Part shown: positions 24,358-33,800 of the stretch, in pieces
Numbering within the stretch: the stretch's first letter is position 1
Layout: each line of letters starts with the position of its first letter
Made by a program: the position numbers and the translations under genes
Assembly (NCBI GenBank): GCA_964370045.1
Contig: CAYJGZ010000004.1
Coordinates: 1 to 64,000, forward strand
Direction: 5' to 3'
Source: JAAYCI01 sp964370045
GTDB taxonomy: Bacteria > Bacillota > Clostridia > Oscillospirales > Ruminococcaceae
DNA length: 64,000 nucleotides
Notes under the pieces: generated by a model
Database searches by the model: none
What the model was told of the DNA's origin: nothing
What the model saw: the letters and a program-made list of their open reading frames with translations, nothing else

Positions 24358-24386
24358 AGTGTACATCTTTTTCGTGCTTTTTTCAA
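24358..24386 (-). promoter_or_regulatory. htpG promoter
   Basis: On the minus strand TTGAAA (24386-24381), 17 bp, TACACT (24363-24358), immediately followed by the CIRCE operator. Confidence 0.75.
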
Positions 24387-24436
24387 GTGAAAAAAGTATT
24401 TTTACGGACGAATTTTCAAAAAAACCCCACAGTACA

Positions 24437-24469
24437 TTAAAATTCCCACAAGGGCGAAGCCTTATGGGA
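24437..24469 (-). terminator. Terminator after ispE
   Basis: Minus strand: TCCCATAAGG / CCTTGTGGGA stem with one mismatch, followed by AATTTTAAT. Confidence 0.55.
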
Positions 24470-24491
24470 GGTAAAAGCGTGCAACATGGTC

Positions 24492-25358
24492 TTATTCAAC
24501 AACTTGTGGGCCATGCGCCACAGGCTGCACTAAAAATGTCTGGACGGACATTTCGTCTATTACACGCTGTGCATTTTTTGCGGCATTTTCATCCGTGAAA
24601 AGCCCAAAAACAGCGGCGCCGCTACCCGTCATTAAAGAGGCGAGTGCACCCTCGGTGCGAAACGTGTGGCACAGCCTTGCGGTGAGCTCATCTCCGTTTG
24701 CGTGCTGGAGCATGTTTTGCATGTGTGGCGCAAGGCTTGCAAGTTCGGCGTTTTTTATGGCCGAGCACGCCGCAGTTATATCAGGGCGTAGGGGGCTTCC
24801 CATTTTGTCAAAGCGCAGGTAGGCAGCAGGGGTGGATACTCCTGTTTTTGGCATTGCTATGCAAAAAAAACAATGTGGCAAGTCGGGCAAAGGCTGTAAT
24901 ATATCCCCTATGCCGCTCACTCGTGCGGTGCCTCCCAACAGGGAAAACGGAACATCCGCCCCCACCGTAGCGCCTATTTCGCAAAGCTCGTTTATGCTCA
25001 GCTGTGCACCGTAAAGCTCGTTCAGCCCCACCAAAACAGCGGCGGCATCGGCGCTTCCACCTGCAAGTCCCGCACGTGTGGGCACACTCTTGTGCACAAT
25101 AATATCCGCCCCGGCAAGCAGACCTGTATGCCAAAAAAAAGCTGCAGCCGCCTTTGTAGCGGTGTTTTTATCGTCCGAAGGCACAGGGCTTTTGGGCAGA
25201 CGTAGCGAATAGCCCATGCTTTTGCTAATTTCCACATATTCGTAAAGGCTGATGGCCTGCATTACCATGTCAACCATGTGGTATCCATCGAGACGCACAC
25301 CTGTGACAGCGAGTGCAAGATTTAGCTTTGCGGGTGCTCTCACACGGACTTTTAGCAT
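24492..25358 (-). CDS. ispE: 4-(cytidine 5'-diphospho)-2-C-methyl-D-erythritol kinase
   Basis: 288-residue GHMP kinase phosphorylating CDP-methylerythritol in the MEP isoprenoid pathway. N-terminal substrate motif VRAPAKLNLALAV; ATP-binding glycine loop PTRAGLAGGSADAAAVLVGL; IGADVPF-type motif as TVGADVPFSLLGGTARVSGIGD; C-terminal GHMP motif MTGSGAAVFGLF. Start at ATG 25358, eight to ten bases after AGGA; a GTG three codons earlier is an alternative. Its presence shows use of the MEP route. Transcribed in the same direction as the upstream aminotransferase. Confidence 0.93.
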   Translation of the reverse strand: MLKVRVRAPAKLNLALAVTGVRLDGYHMVDMVMQAISLYEYVEISKSMGYSLRLPKSPVPSDDKNTATKAAAAFFWHTGLLAGADIIVHKSVPTRAGLAGGSADAAAVLVGLNELYGAQLSINELCEIGATVGADVPFSLLGGTARVSGIGDILQPLPDLPHCFFCIAMPKTGVSTPAAYLRFDKMGSPLRPDITAACSAIKNAELASLAPHMQNMLQHANGDELTARLCHTFRTEGALASLMTGSGAAVFGLFTDENAAKNAQRVIDEMSVQTFLVQPVAHGPQVVE

Positions 25359-25518
25359 ATAGTTCACATCCTGTAGTGGTTTTTTGAGATGGGGTTATCA
25401 TTTGCAAAAGGATGATTACCCGCACGACGTCGCCTTGGTACAGCGGATTTTTTAGCGCAAAAACAAGGAACACAGCGACCGCAAAAAATTAAGATTAGCA
25501 AAGTGCACCTGTTAGCGC

Positions 25519-26694
25519 TTATGACTCACAATGCTCTTTCAAAAAGGCGGCAAGCCTGTCCATAGCGATGCTTAGGTGGTTCAGCGAATATGCGTAGCTT
25601 ATGCGCACAAATCCCTCGCCCGACTCGCCAAAGGCAGTGCCGGGCACCATAGCTACCTGCTGTTCTTTTAGGAGTGTTTCACAAAATTCTTCCGACTTCA
25701 TGCCGCTTTTGCGGATGTCGGGAAAGATGTAAAAAGCGCCCTGTGGTTCAAAACATGGCAAGCCCATTTCCTCAAACCGCCTTAAGAGATAGCGGCGGCG
25801 CATGTCGTACTCGGTGCACATTTTTAGTATTTCGCCCTCGCATTCACGTAGCGCAACCACTGCCGCATACTGGCTGGTAGTGGGTGCACACATGATGCTT
25901 GCCTGATGAATGCGATTCATTATCGTGATGAGCGGGGCAGGGCCGCACGCATAGCCGAGGCGCCAGCCGGTCATGGCGAATGCCTTTGAAAAGCCACTTA
26001 CCACGACGGTGCGCTCGTACATATTGGGAAGCGAGGCAATGCTCACATGGGGGGTATCGCCGTAGGTGAGCTCTGCATAAATTTCGTCGCTCAATACGGT
26101 AATGTCCGTATCTTTGAGCACTTCGGCTATTTCCAACATATCCTTCCTGCGCATGACAGCGCCTGTCGGATTGCTGGGAAATGGGAAAATCAAGAGCTTT
26201 GTGCGAGGGGTGATGGCTTCTTTAAGCTCTTGTGCGGTGAGCTTGAAATCATTTTCTGCTTTGAGCGCAATGGGAACAGGCACGCCGCCGCCCAAAGTAG
26301 TAATGGGGTGATAGCAGACAAAGCTGGGCTCGGGAATAAGGACCTCATCCCCCGGAGCTATGAGTGCACGAATGCACATATCTATGGCTTCACTGCCGCC
26401 AACAGTCACCATTGATTGCGTAGCGGCGTCATAATTTAGCTCGAAACGGCGTTTTAGGTAGCTGCATATTTCTGCACGGAGCTCCATGAGGCCTGTGTTG
26501 GATGTGTAAAATGTGCGCCCTCGCTGCAAGCTTTCAATGCCGGCTTGGCGAATAAGCCACGGGGTCTTGAAATCCGGCTCGCCCACGCCCAGCGTGATGC
26601 AATCCTTCATCTCTGCCGCAATATCGAAAAATTTGCGAATGCCCGAAGGGCGCATGTTTCGAGCACCGGGTGATATAAGTTTATCGTAATCCAT
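25519..26694 (-). CDS. PLP-dependent aminotransferase, class I/II
   Basis: 391 residues, fold type I, aspartate/aromatic aminotransferase-like. Key parts: GVGEPDF and the YTSNTGLMELR substrate region, PFPSNPTGAVM, SDEIYAELTYG (Asp binding the pyridine N), the Schiff-base Lys in VVSGFSKAFAMTGWRLGYACGP near residue 235, and the carboxylate-binding Arg in GEGFVRISYAYS. Substrate specificity is not readable. It follows an Lrp/AsnC-type regulator on the same strand 176 bp away, a common pairing in Clostridia that suggests amino-acid-responsive control. The intervening region carries three 12-bp-spaced TCAAT repeats. Confidence 0.9.
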   Translation of the reverse strand: MDYDKLISPGARNMRPSGIRKFFDIAAEMKDCITLGVGEPDFKTPWLIRQAGIESLQRGRTFYTSNTGLMELRAEICSYLKRRFELNYDAATQSMVTVGGSEAIDMCIRALIAPGDEVLIPEPSFVCYHPITTLGGGVPVPIALKAENDFKLTAQELKEAITPRTKLLIFPFPSNPTGAVMRRKDMLEIAEVLKDTDITVLSDEIYAELTYGDTPHVSIASLPNMYERTVVVSGFSKAFAMTGWRLGYACGPAPLITIMNRIHQASIMCAPTTSQYAAVVALRECEGEILKMCTEYDMRRRYLLRRFEEMGLPCFEPQGAFYIFPDIRKSGMKSEEFCETLLKEQQVAMVPGTAFGESGEGFVRISYAYSLNHLSIAMDRLAAFLKEHCES

Positions 26695-26761
26695 TTAATA
26701 CTCCCCCCAAAGGGTTATGTTGATGCAAAATTGAAAATGATTTGAATTCGACATACGCATA

Positions 26762-26794
26762 TATCAATACAAGTGTCAATACATATGTCAATGT
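26762..26794 (-). promoter_or_regulatory. Helically phased TCAAT repeats upstream of aminotransferase gene
   Basis: TATCAATAC, TGTCAATAC and TGTCAATGT begin at 26762, 26774 and 26786, three copies at 12-bp intervals 70-100 bp upstream of the aminotransferase start. Such phased AT-rich repeats suit a wrapping regulator like the adjacent Lrp protein (inference). Confidence 0.35.
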
Positions 26795-26870
26795 AAACGG
26801 TAATGACAAATAAAAGCCAAACATTAGATGTTAAAAATGCAAATGCTGCAAGATTGACTGATTTTTGTTA

Positions 26871-27347
26871 CTATACACCAACTTGTCGTTCGTCCCTGCT
26901 CTGCGAGGAAAAAAGCACCCCATCCTGCTTATAAGTATACAAAACAAAGTGGGTGGCAGTGGACAAAACGCCATCCATTAGCGCAAGGCGACGTGCTACA
27001 AACATTGCTACCTCGTGGTAGGAAGTGCCGGAGACAAACACAGTTAGGTCGTGTCCGCCGCTCATCAGCTGCACGCCATCCACTTCGCTGAGCTGTGCAA
27101 TGGTCTCGGCCACATCATCAAAGCCGATGTCCTTGCGAGGTGCAACACGCACCTCTATCATTGCGTGCACTTTGTCCGTGCCCACTTTTTCCCAGTTGAT
27201 GAGTGTACGAGTGCCCAAAATGACGCCCTCACGTTTATAATCGTCAATGCGTCGGCCGACTGTATCGGTGCTTTCGCCTACAATAGCCGCTATTTCCTCC
27301 AGCGTCAGCCGTGCGTTGCTCTCAATGAGCCGTAAAAGTTTATCCAT
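26871..27347 (-). CDS. Lrp/AsnC family transcriptional regulator
   Basis: 158 residues. N-terminal helix-turn-helix MDKLLRLIESNARLTLEEIAAIVGESTDTVGRRIDDYKREGVI; C-terminal RAM effector/oligomerisation domain (VHAMIEVRVAPRKDIGFDDVAETI, VQLMSGGHDLTVFVSG, THFVLYTYKQDG). It lacks the usual D-x-x-D/N-x-x-IL opening of classical Lrp but otherwise matches the short-HTH clostridial subgroup found beside aminotransferases. ATG start with AAAGGATG. Probably regulates the downstream aminotransferase in response to an amino acid. Confidence 0.88.
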   Translation of the reverse strand: MDKLLRLIESNARLTLEEIAAIVGESTDTVGRRIDDYKREGVILGTRTLINWEKVGTDKVHAMIEVRVAPRKDIGFDDVAETIAQLSEVDGVQLMSGGHDLTVFVSGTSYHEVAMFVARRLALMDGVLSTATHFVLYTYKQDGVLFSSQSRDERQVGV

Positions 27348-27689
27348 ATAGGGTCATCCTTTCTGTGAATATTGCAAGTTGTTAACAGCTTTTTGTACGT
27401 AGATGTGTGCTTAGGCATGATTAAAGCACAAGCATAATTTGGATTGTTTTACAAATCATTATACAAAAAAATGGCAAAAGGTACAACCGCAATATGGGAT
27501 GTTTCGTGCGAAGCTGTTGTAAGGAGGGACCGCTATGTGTATTTTTTGCCTTAAACTGTTGCACAAATGTGTGCATTTAAGCTATAATTTTCGTATATAA
27601 AATTTTGCTGTAAACGTGTGACACACCTATGGCATTCTACGTGCAATATAGTGCGCTTGGGTACGGCTTTTTACAATGAGGAGAAATAA
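27348..27689. other. Intergenic region between lrp-type gene and fapA-like gene
   Basis: 342 bp between divergent genes. It holds a fapA promoter (27559-27588), a small dyad TGTGCTT/AAGCACA near 27410-27435, and a 21-codon frame (27535-27600) with a fine ribosome binding site AAGGAGGG but overlapped by the promoter, so I do not call it as a gene. Confidence 0.5.
27559..27588 (+). promoter_or_regulatory. Promoter of fapA-like gene with internal dyad
   Basis: TTGCAC (27559-27564), 18 bp, TATAAT (27583-27588). The spacer holds the dyad GCACA-N4-TGTGC (27561-27574), a possible operator. Confidence 0.55.
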
Positions 27690-29090
27690 ATGAGCGTTCT
27701 TACGGATGTTTTTAGGGATGGAGCAAAGGTTGTTATCAGCCCTGACAAAATGAGGGCATGGGTGTGGTTGCCGCCTCCGGCAAAGGGGGTTCGCTATACA
27801 GAGGAAGCTATAGCACAGTGGCTACCACAAAACGGCGTTGTGTTTGGCGCAAATGTACAAATGATTCGTGGTGCTGTGGAGAGCAAAAAATATAACGACC
27901 TTTTGGAGGTGGCAAGGGGCGTGATGCCCACACCGGCCATTAAAAAAAACTATGACTTAAAGGTGGAAAAAAAGCTCTTTTTAGGGCTTTCTGCCACGAG
28001 AGATGGCTCACTAATGTACGATAATTTGCACTTTTTACAAGAAGTACACCCGGGGCAAGTTCTTGCGGAAATAATACCCGAAACGCCTGCGCAAAACGGA
28101 ATGACCGTAACGGGCGAGCCGATTTTGCCGGGTGCAGCAAAGCCGGGGCGCACGCTTGAGGGGAGCGGATTTGTGATTTCGCCCGATGGGCTGAAGGCGG
28201 TTGCGCCTGTTTTGTCCCATGTGGGATTTGTGAATGATGCGATGGTGGTAACTCCCGTGAAAAAGATTGAGGACCTTTTGGGAAATGACCCGCCCTGCGA
28301 GTTTGACGGAAACGTGGTGGTAGAGGGCGACCTTGGGCAGGGGGCAAAGATAAACGCCGGCGGGAGCATCTATGTTTTAGGCAACGCATCTTCTGCAACA
28401 CTAACGGCTAAAAACAACATATTGCTGTCTAAGGGTATGCGTGCCGACGGTGCTTTCGGCCAGATTGAAGCGGGCGGAAATGTATGGGGGCTTTTCTTTG
28501 AATCGTGCAACATAAAAGCTGAGGGTGACATTTGCGCAAACCATGTGGGCGGGTGTGAGATAAATGTAAACGGCCGTGCCAGTATTTTGGGCGGGCGTGG
28601 ATATATCGCATACACTAATCTTTACGCAAGAATGGGCGTTGTGGCGGTGCAGCTGGGCGGCGCAGAGGGCGACACCTCGCTAATATCGGCGGGCATGACG
28701 AGCGAGCTTATAGAGCGTTTTGCAGGGGTGGAAAAAAGCATTGAGCGCCTAAACACAGACATACAGGCGCTTCAGCAGAATATTGTCGCACACGAAAGAG
28801 TGAATAGAATGCGTGCGGACAAGGGAAGAAACAACCCTACCTATCAGGAAATGTTGAAAAGGCGAGAGCAATCCTTGGGAGTATATAAAATTCTCTCGGA
28901 GGAGTATACGAAGGTAAAGCGCAGCATAGAAAAGTACAGCAATGTCTCCATTATTGCACGTAACTTTGCGATGAAGGGCATTACTGTCGGAATAGATACC
29001 CGCACACGGCGCATAACCACCACGAGAGAGCGCACAAAGTTTTATCGGGAAGGCGAGTACATAGAGTCGCAGGCGACGGGTACACGCTAA
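27690..29090 (+). CDS. FapA (DUF342) family protein
   Basis: 466 residues. N-terminal domain to about 170 including the conserved SATRDGSLMYDNLHFLQEVHPGQVLAEIIPETPAQNGMTVTGEPI stretch; then a beta-helix polymer-like region with repeated short turns (DGNVVVEGDLGQGAKINAGGSIYVLGNASSATL, ADGAFGQIEAGGNVWG, GGCEINVNGRASILGGRGYI), then a coiled coil (ERFAGVEKSIERLNTDIQALQQNIVAH) and a basic tail. This is the FapA/DUF342 architecture, named for flagellar assembly protein A but widespread in non-flagellate Firmicutes; no flagellar genes are nearby. ATG start after GAGGAG. Confidence 0.85.
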   Translation: MSVLTDVFRDGAKVVISPDKMRAWVWLPPPAKGVRYTEEAIAQWLPQNGVVFGANVQMIRGAVESKKYNDLLEVARGVMPTPAIKKNYDLKVEKKLFLGLSATRDGSLMYDNLHFLQEVHPGQVLAEIIPETPAQNGMTVTGEPILPGAAKPGRTLEGSGFVISPDGLKAVAPVLSHVGFVNDAMVVTPVKKIEDLLGNDPPCEFDGNVVVEGDLGQGAKINAGGSIYVLGNASSATLTAKNNILLSKGMRADGAFGQIEAGGNVWGLFFESCNIKAEGDICANHVGGCEINVNGRASILGGRGYIAYTNLYARMGVVAVQLGGAEGDTSLISAGMTSELIERFAGVEKSIERLNTDIQALQQNIVAHERVNRMRADKGRNNPTYQEMLKRREQSLGVYKILSEEYTKVKRSIEKYSNVSIIARNFAMKGITVGIDTRTRRITTTRERTKFYREGEYIESQATGTR

Positions 29091-29226
29091 ACTTAGTCAA
29101 GGCATAAGTGCTTGCCAAGCAATAATAAGATGAATTAACACAAAAATTTTTATTTAACATTGAAATTATGTTATTTTGTTGCTATTACAGATGAGAAAGT
29201 ATGTTTTTTGTTGATTGTAATGTGCG

Positions 29227-29263
29227 AAAAAGCTCCTCAAACATGTGTTGAGGAGCTTTTTTT
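29227..29263 (+). terminator. Terminator after fapA-like gene
   Basis: AGCTCCTCAA / TTGAGGAGCT stem with a seven-T tail. Confidence 0.85.
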
Positions 29264-29415
29264 GTGCGAAGACATCTACAAATGATATGCGCTGTGGATG
29301 ATGTATGTGTATATGTCCATATAATGTATATACATGTATATGCGATTATCTGCAAAGTGCAGTACAGCTGAAATATGCTTTTGCGGAATACACGCAACAA
29401 TAAAATTCCAAAAAA

Positions 29416-29529
29416 GGGAGTGGATATATAGAGGTGATTTAGAATAAATTAAGTACAATAAGAAGGCGCTATCTCCGCAGCGGGTGGAGGAGATAACAAA
29501 AAGCTAAATCACCGCATTTGGACACTTCC
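29416..29529 (+). repeat. Family A element, copy R9
   Basis: Left end GGGAGTGGATATATAGAGG, long arm AGAATAAATTAAGTACAA, centre GGCGCTATCTCC...GGAGATAAC with a damaged loop, right end TTTGGACACTTCC. CCAAAAAA occurs at 29408-29415 and 29528-29535, an exact 8-bp direct repeat if the element ends at the T before CC. It lies just upstream of the carA promoter. Confidence 0.88.
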
Positions 29530-29543
29530 AAAAAAATATTTAT

Positions 29544-29572
29544 TTGACAATTAAAGCACTTTGTGATAAACT
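29544..29572 (+). promoter_or_regulatory. carAB promoter
   Basis: TTGACA (29544-29549), 17 bp, TAAACT (29567-29572); gives a leader of about 215 nt before carA. Confidence 0.65.
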
Positions 29573-29605
29573 ATTTCGAAGTCGAAATGTTGGGAGAGGG
29601 ATAGA

Positions 29606-29719
29606 ATGCCTGCACAAGTTCAGTTGTACACAATAAACCCTAAATGTGCTGTGCAGTTACCTTTTTTAATATTTGTGCCGGATGTTTATTTTTTGCCTTT
29701 TGAGAGTCGCAAAAGCTGA
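29606..29719 (+). CDS. Putative carAB leader peptide, 37 residues
   Basis: ATG preceded by GGGAGAGGG; sequence begins MPAQVQLYTINPKCAVQLPF and ends FLPFESRKS. Its codons cover U-rich tracts (CCTTTTTTAATATTTG and TTTATTTTTTGCCTTTT) and its stop TGA occupies the first three bases of the loop of the terminator hairpin at 29702-29737. A translating ribosome close behind the polymerase would therefore cover the 5' arm and block termination, as in the enterobacterial pyrBI leader. The peptide itself has no recognised domain. Coding status is inferred from this arrangement and the ribosome binding site. Confidence 0.5.
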   Translation: MPAQVQLYTINPKCAVQLPFLIFVPDVYFLPFESRKS

Positions 29720-29744
29720 AATGCTTTTGAGGCTCTTATTTTTT
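29702..29744 (+). terminator. Attenuator-like terminator inside the carAB leader
   Basis: GAGAGTCGCAAAAGC (29702-29716) pairs with GCTTTTGAGGCTCTT (29723-29737), 14 of 15 positions paired counting wobbles, loop TGAAAT, then ATTTTTT. It lies between the promoter and carA with only the leader frame upstream, so it must be read through to express carAB. Confidence 0.75.
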
Positions 29745-29796
29745 GCGTTTTAAGTAAAGAATTGCCACAAATTACACATACGAATGGAGGAATAAC

Positions 29797-30882
29797 ATGC
29801 AGTCAAAACAGCAGGTAGCACAGCTTGTTTTGGAAAACGGAGTAAAGTTTGTAGGAAAAGCGTTTGGCCAAATAGGGCAAACGGTGGGCGAAGTGGTATT
29901 TAACACGGGGATGACGGGCTATCAGGAGCTACTTAGCGACCCCTCATATGCGGGGCAGATTGTCACAATGACCTACCCGCTCATAGGCAACTACGGGCTT
30001 AACCTTGAGGATATGGAGAGCAGGGCGCTTCGCCTAAAGGGGTTTGTGGTGCGCAGTGCGTGCACAGTGCCCAGCAACTGGCGGTGTGAAATGGGGCTTA
30101 GCGCATTTTTGCGTCGGCACGGCGTTATGGGTTTTGAGGGAATAGACACCCGTGCGCTCACAAAGATTATACGCAACGAGGGCACTATGCGTGGGGTGAT
30201 AACCACCGATATGGGCGCAGATGCCGCATCGCTTAGCGATGTGTTTGCCTCGCTGGATAACCGCAACGTGATTCGCGAATGTACGATAGATAGGCCGTAC
30301 ATGATAGAGGGTAGCGGCGCACACATAGCGTTTTTGGATATGGGCGCAAAAAGAGGGCTTGTGCGTGGCTTTGCGCAAAGAGGCTGCAAGCTTACCGTTT
30401 TTCCCGCCTTTAGCAGTGCGCAGGAGATTTTAGCGGTAAACCCCGATGCGGTATTTCTTTCAAACGGCCCGGGAGACCCAAAGGACGTACCCGAAATAAT
30501 ACAGACTGTGAAAGAGCTCATAGGAAAAAAGCCTATTTTGGGCGTGTGCATGGGCAATCAGCTTTTGGCGCTGGCGCTGGGTGGGGACACTCGCAAAATG
30601 AAGTTTGGCCATCATGGGGCAAATCATCCCGTAAAGGACATGCAGAGCGGCAGGGTGTACATCACCAGCCAAAACCACGAGTACGTGGTGTGTGGGCTTT
30701 CGAAGGACGTAGAGCCCTCCTTCATAAATGTAAACGACAAAACGGTGGAGGGGCTTGTGCACAAAACATTGCCCATCTTCGGGGTGCAGTTTCACCCCGA
30801 GGCGTGCCCGGGGCCGCTGGATGCAGGCTTTTTGTTTGACAGATTTTTGCGCATAGCAAAGGAGGGTAATAGCCATGCCTAA
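29797..30882 (+). CDS. carA: Carbamoyl-phosphate synthase small subunit
   Basis: 361-residue glutaminase subunit delivering ammonia to CarB. N-terminal CPSase-S domain (LVLENGVKFVGKAFGQ, EVVFNTGMTGYQE), C-terminal class I glutamine amidotransferase with nucleophile Cys251 in GVCMGNQLLALALGG and the His333/Glu335 pair in QFHPEACPGP. Start ATG preceded by GGAGG. It overlaps carB by 8 bp, implying coupled translation. Expression is probably set by the upstream leader attenuator. Product feeds pyrimidine and arginine synthesis; no other pyr or arg gene is in the window. Confidence 0.96.
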   Translation: MQSKQQVAQLVLENGVKFVGKAFGQIGQTVGEVVFNTGMTGYQELLSDPSYAGQIVTMTYPLIGNYGLNLEDMESRALRLKGFVVRSACTVPSNWRCEMGLSAFLRRHGVMGFEGIDTRALTKIIRNEGTMRGVITTDMGADAASLSDVFASLDNRNVIRECTIDRPYMIEGSGAHIAFLDMGAKRGLVRGFAQRGCKLTVFPAFSSAQEILAVNPDAVFLSNGPGDPKDVPEIIQTVKELIGKKPILGVCMGNQLLALALGGDTRKMKFGHHGANHPVKDMQSGRVYITSQNHEYVVCGLSKDVEPSFINVNDKTVEGLVHKTLPIFGVQFHPEACPGPLDAGFLFDRFLRIAKEGNSHA

Positions 30883-33800
30883 GGACAACAGCATAAAAAA
30901 GGTGCTTATCATCGGCAGTGGCCCTATTGTTATTGGGCAGGCGGCGGAGTTCGACTATTCGGGCACGCAGGCTGTGCAGGCGATGAAGGAGGAGGGCGTT
31001 GAGATTGTACTGGTGAATTCAAACCCTGCCACCATAATGACAGACCGTGACATGGCGCATAAAACATACATAGAGCCGCTGACTATTGAGTTTATAGAAA
31101 AGGTGATAGCAAAGGAGCGCCCCGACAGCATACTTGCCGGAATGGGCGGCCAAACAGGGCTGAACCTAAGCTGTGAGCTGTACGATGAGGGCATACTTCA
31201 AAAGTACGGCGTGCGTGTTATCGGCACAAGCATCGAGGCTATAAAAGAGGGCGAGGACAGGGAGTCCTTCAAAAAGCTGATGGAGCGCACAAACCAGCCC
31301 ATCATCGACAGCGAGATAGTGACGACGGTGGAGCAGGCAAAGGCTTTTGCACAACAAAAAGGCTACCCTGTGATAGTGCGCCCTGCGTACACGCTGGGTG
31401 GCACCGGCGGCGGCATTGCGGAAACCGAAGAGGAGCTGTGCGAGATAGCCGCAAGCGGCCTGCACCTAAGCCGTGTGGGGCAGGTGCTGGTGGAGCGTAG
31501 CATAAAAGGCTGGAAGGAAATAGAGTTTGAGGTCATGCGGGACGGTGTGGGCAACTGCATTACGGTGTGCTCCATGGAAAATGTGGACCCCGTGGGCGTG
31601 CACACGGGCGACTCCATTGTGGTAGCGCCTGCGCAAACACTGTCCGACCGTGAGTATCAGATGCTACGTACCGCCGCCATAGACATAATAAACAGCGTGA
31701 AAATCGAGGGTGGGTGCAACGTGCAGTTTGCGCTGGACCCACACAGCTTTAACTACGCCGTTATTGAGATTAACCCCCGTGTTTCCCGCTCGTCGGCGCT
31801 GGCCAGCAAGGCGACCGGCTACCCCATAGCAAAGGTGGCGGCGAAGATTGCGCTGGGGTACAGCCTTGACGAAATTAAAAACGCAGTGACGGGCGAGACG
31901 TTCGCCTGCTTTGAGCCTGCGCTGGACTATGTGGTGTGTAAAATACCCAAGTGGCCCTTTGATAAGTTTAGCAACGCAAAGCGCACGCTGGGCACAAAGA
32001 TGATGGCTACGGGCGAGGTGATGTCCATAGGCAACAGCTTTGAGAGCGCACTGCTGAAGGGTATTCGCTCGCTGGAGATAGGGCAGTATACGCTGGAGCG
32101 TAAGTTTAGCCATCAAAAGAGCATAGAGACGCTAAAGCGCCGTGTGATAAGCCCCGATGATGAGCGCCTGTTTGACTTGGCGGAAATGTTGCGCAGAGGC
32201 TACCTCATTGAAAAAGTGTGCGAAATCACCGGCATGGACAAGTTCTTCGTGAGCAAAATTGCGCTTATTGTGGACAAGGAGGAGGAGCTGAAAAGCCTTT
32301 CGCTGTCCGACATTACGGCGGATATGATGCGTGAGTACAAGCAGATGGGCTTTTCGGACAAGGGCATTGCGGACCTTGTGGGAGCAAAGCCCACGCAGGT
32401 GTACAAAAGGCGGGCAGAGCTGGACATAATGCCTGTGTACAAGATGGTGGACACCTGCGCAGGCGAGTTTGAGGCAAAAAGCCCCTACTACTACTCCACC
32501 TACGACATGGAGGACGAGGTGGTGGTCTCGGAGCGCAAAAAGGTAATAGTGCTCGGCTCAGGGCCCATACGCATAGGGCAGGGCATAGAGTTCGACTATT
32601 GTTCGGTGCACGCTGTGATGGCGCTGAGGCGTTCGGGCGTTGAGACCATTATCATAAACAACAACCCCGAGACCGTCTCCACCGACTTTGACATTTCGGA
32701 CAAGCTGTACTTTGAGCCGCTCACCGAGGAGGATGTGCTGAGCATTGTGGAAAAGGAAAGGCCGGACGGCATCCTTCTGCAGTTTGGTGGGCAGACGGCA
32801 ATAAAGCTTGCACGCTTTTTTGATGAGATGCAAATTCCTATTTACGGCACCCACCCAAAGCAGATTGACATGGCGGAGGACAGGGAAAAGTTCGACGCAC
32901 TTTTGGAGGAGCTTGACATAAAGCGCCCTAAGGGAATGGGTGTGTGGAGCGTAGAGGAGGGCAAAAAGATTGCCGCATCGCTAGGCTATCCCGTTTTGGT
33001 GCGTCCGTCTTACGTGCTGGGCGGGCAGGGAATGGAGATTACGTTTGAGGAAAAACAGCTGGTGAGCTACCTTGAAAACGCCTTTGAAAAGGATGCCAAA
33101 AACCCCGTGCTCATCGACCGCTACCTGCAGGGCAGGGAGCTTGAGGTGGACGCCATCTGCGACGGCGAGGATATACTCATCCCCGGCATCATGGAGCATT
33201 TGGAGCGTGCGGGCGTGCACTCGGGCGACTCCACCTCCATATATCCGCCACAGCATGTGAGTGAGGAAATGCGCAGTGAAATTTTGGACATAACAAAGCG
33301 GCTCAGCGTTGCGCTAAAAGTAAGCGGCATGGTGAACATTCAGTTCATCGAGCACGAGGGTACTCTTTATATAATCGAGCTGAACCCACGCTCCAGCCGC
33401 ACCGTGCCCTACATCAGCAAGGTGTCGGGCGTGCCCATAATAGATATAGCCACCCGTGTTATGATGGGCGAGAGCCTAAAGAGCATAGGCTGTGGCACGG
33501 GCATTGCAAAAGAGCCTGCCATGGTGTGCGTGAAAGTGCCCGTGTTCTCCACCGAAAAGCTGCCCGATGTGGAGGTGAGCCTTGGGCCTGAAATGCGCTC
33601 CACGGGCGAGGTACTGGGCGTTGGCAAAACATTCCTCGAAGCTATGTACAAGGGCTTTTTGGGTGCGGGAATTCAGCTGCAAAAGCGGGGCGGCCATGCG
33701 CTTGTGATGGTGAACAGCTACGACAAAGAGCCGTTTTTACAGCTGGCAGAGCGGATGCAGGCGCTGGGCTTTAGCTTTTCCGCCACGGAGGGTACCGAAA

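Noticed and set aside
25393..25422. Hairpin GGGTTATCAT / ATGATTACCC as terminator of the aminotransferase gene
   Set aside because: On the relevant (minus) strand it is followed by A-rich rather than T-rich sequence, so intrinsic termination is not supported.
27535..27600. 21-codon frame with a strong AAGGAGGG ribosome binding site
   Set aside because: It is overlapped by the fapA-like promoter and has no recognisable features; could be chance.
29573..29796. PyrR-type binding loop in the carA leader
   Set aside because: No sequence resembling the PyrR anti-antiterminator consensus was seen; the leader-peptide model explains the structure better.
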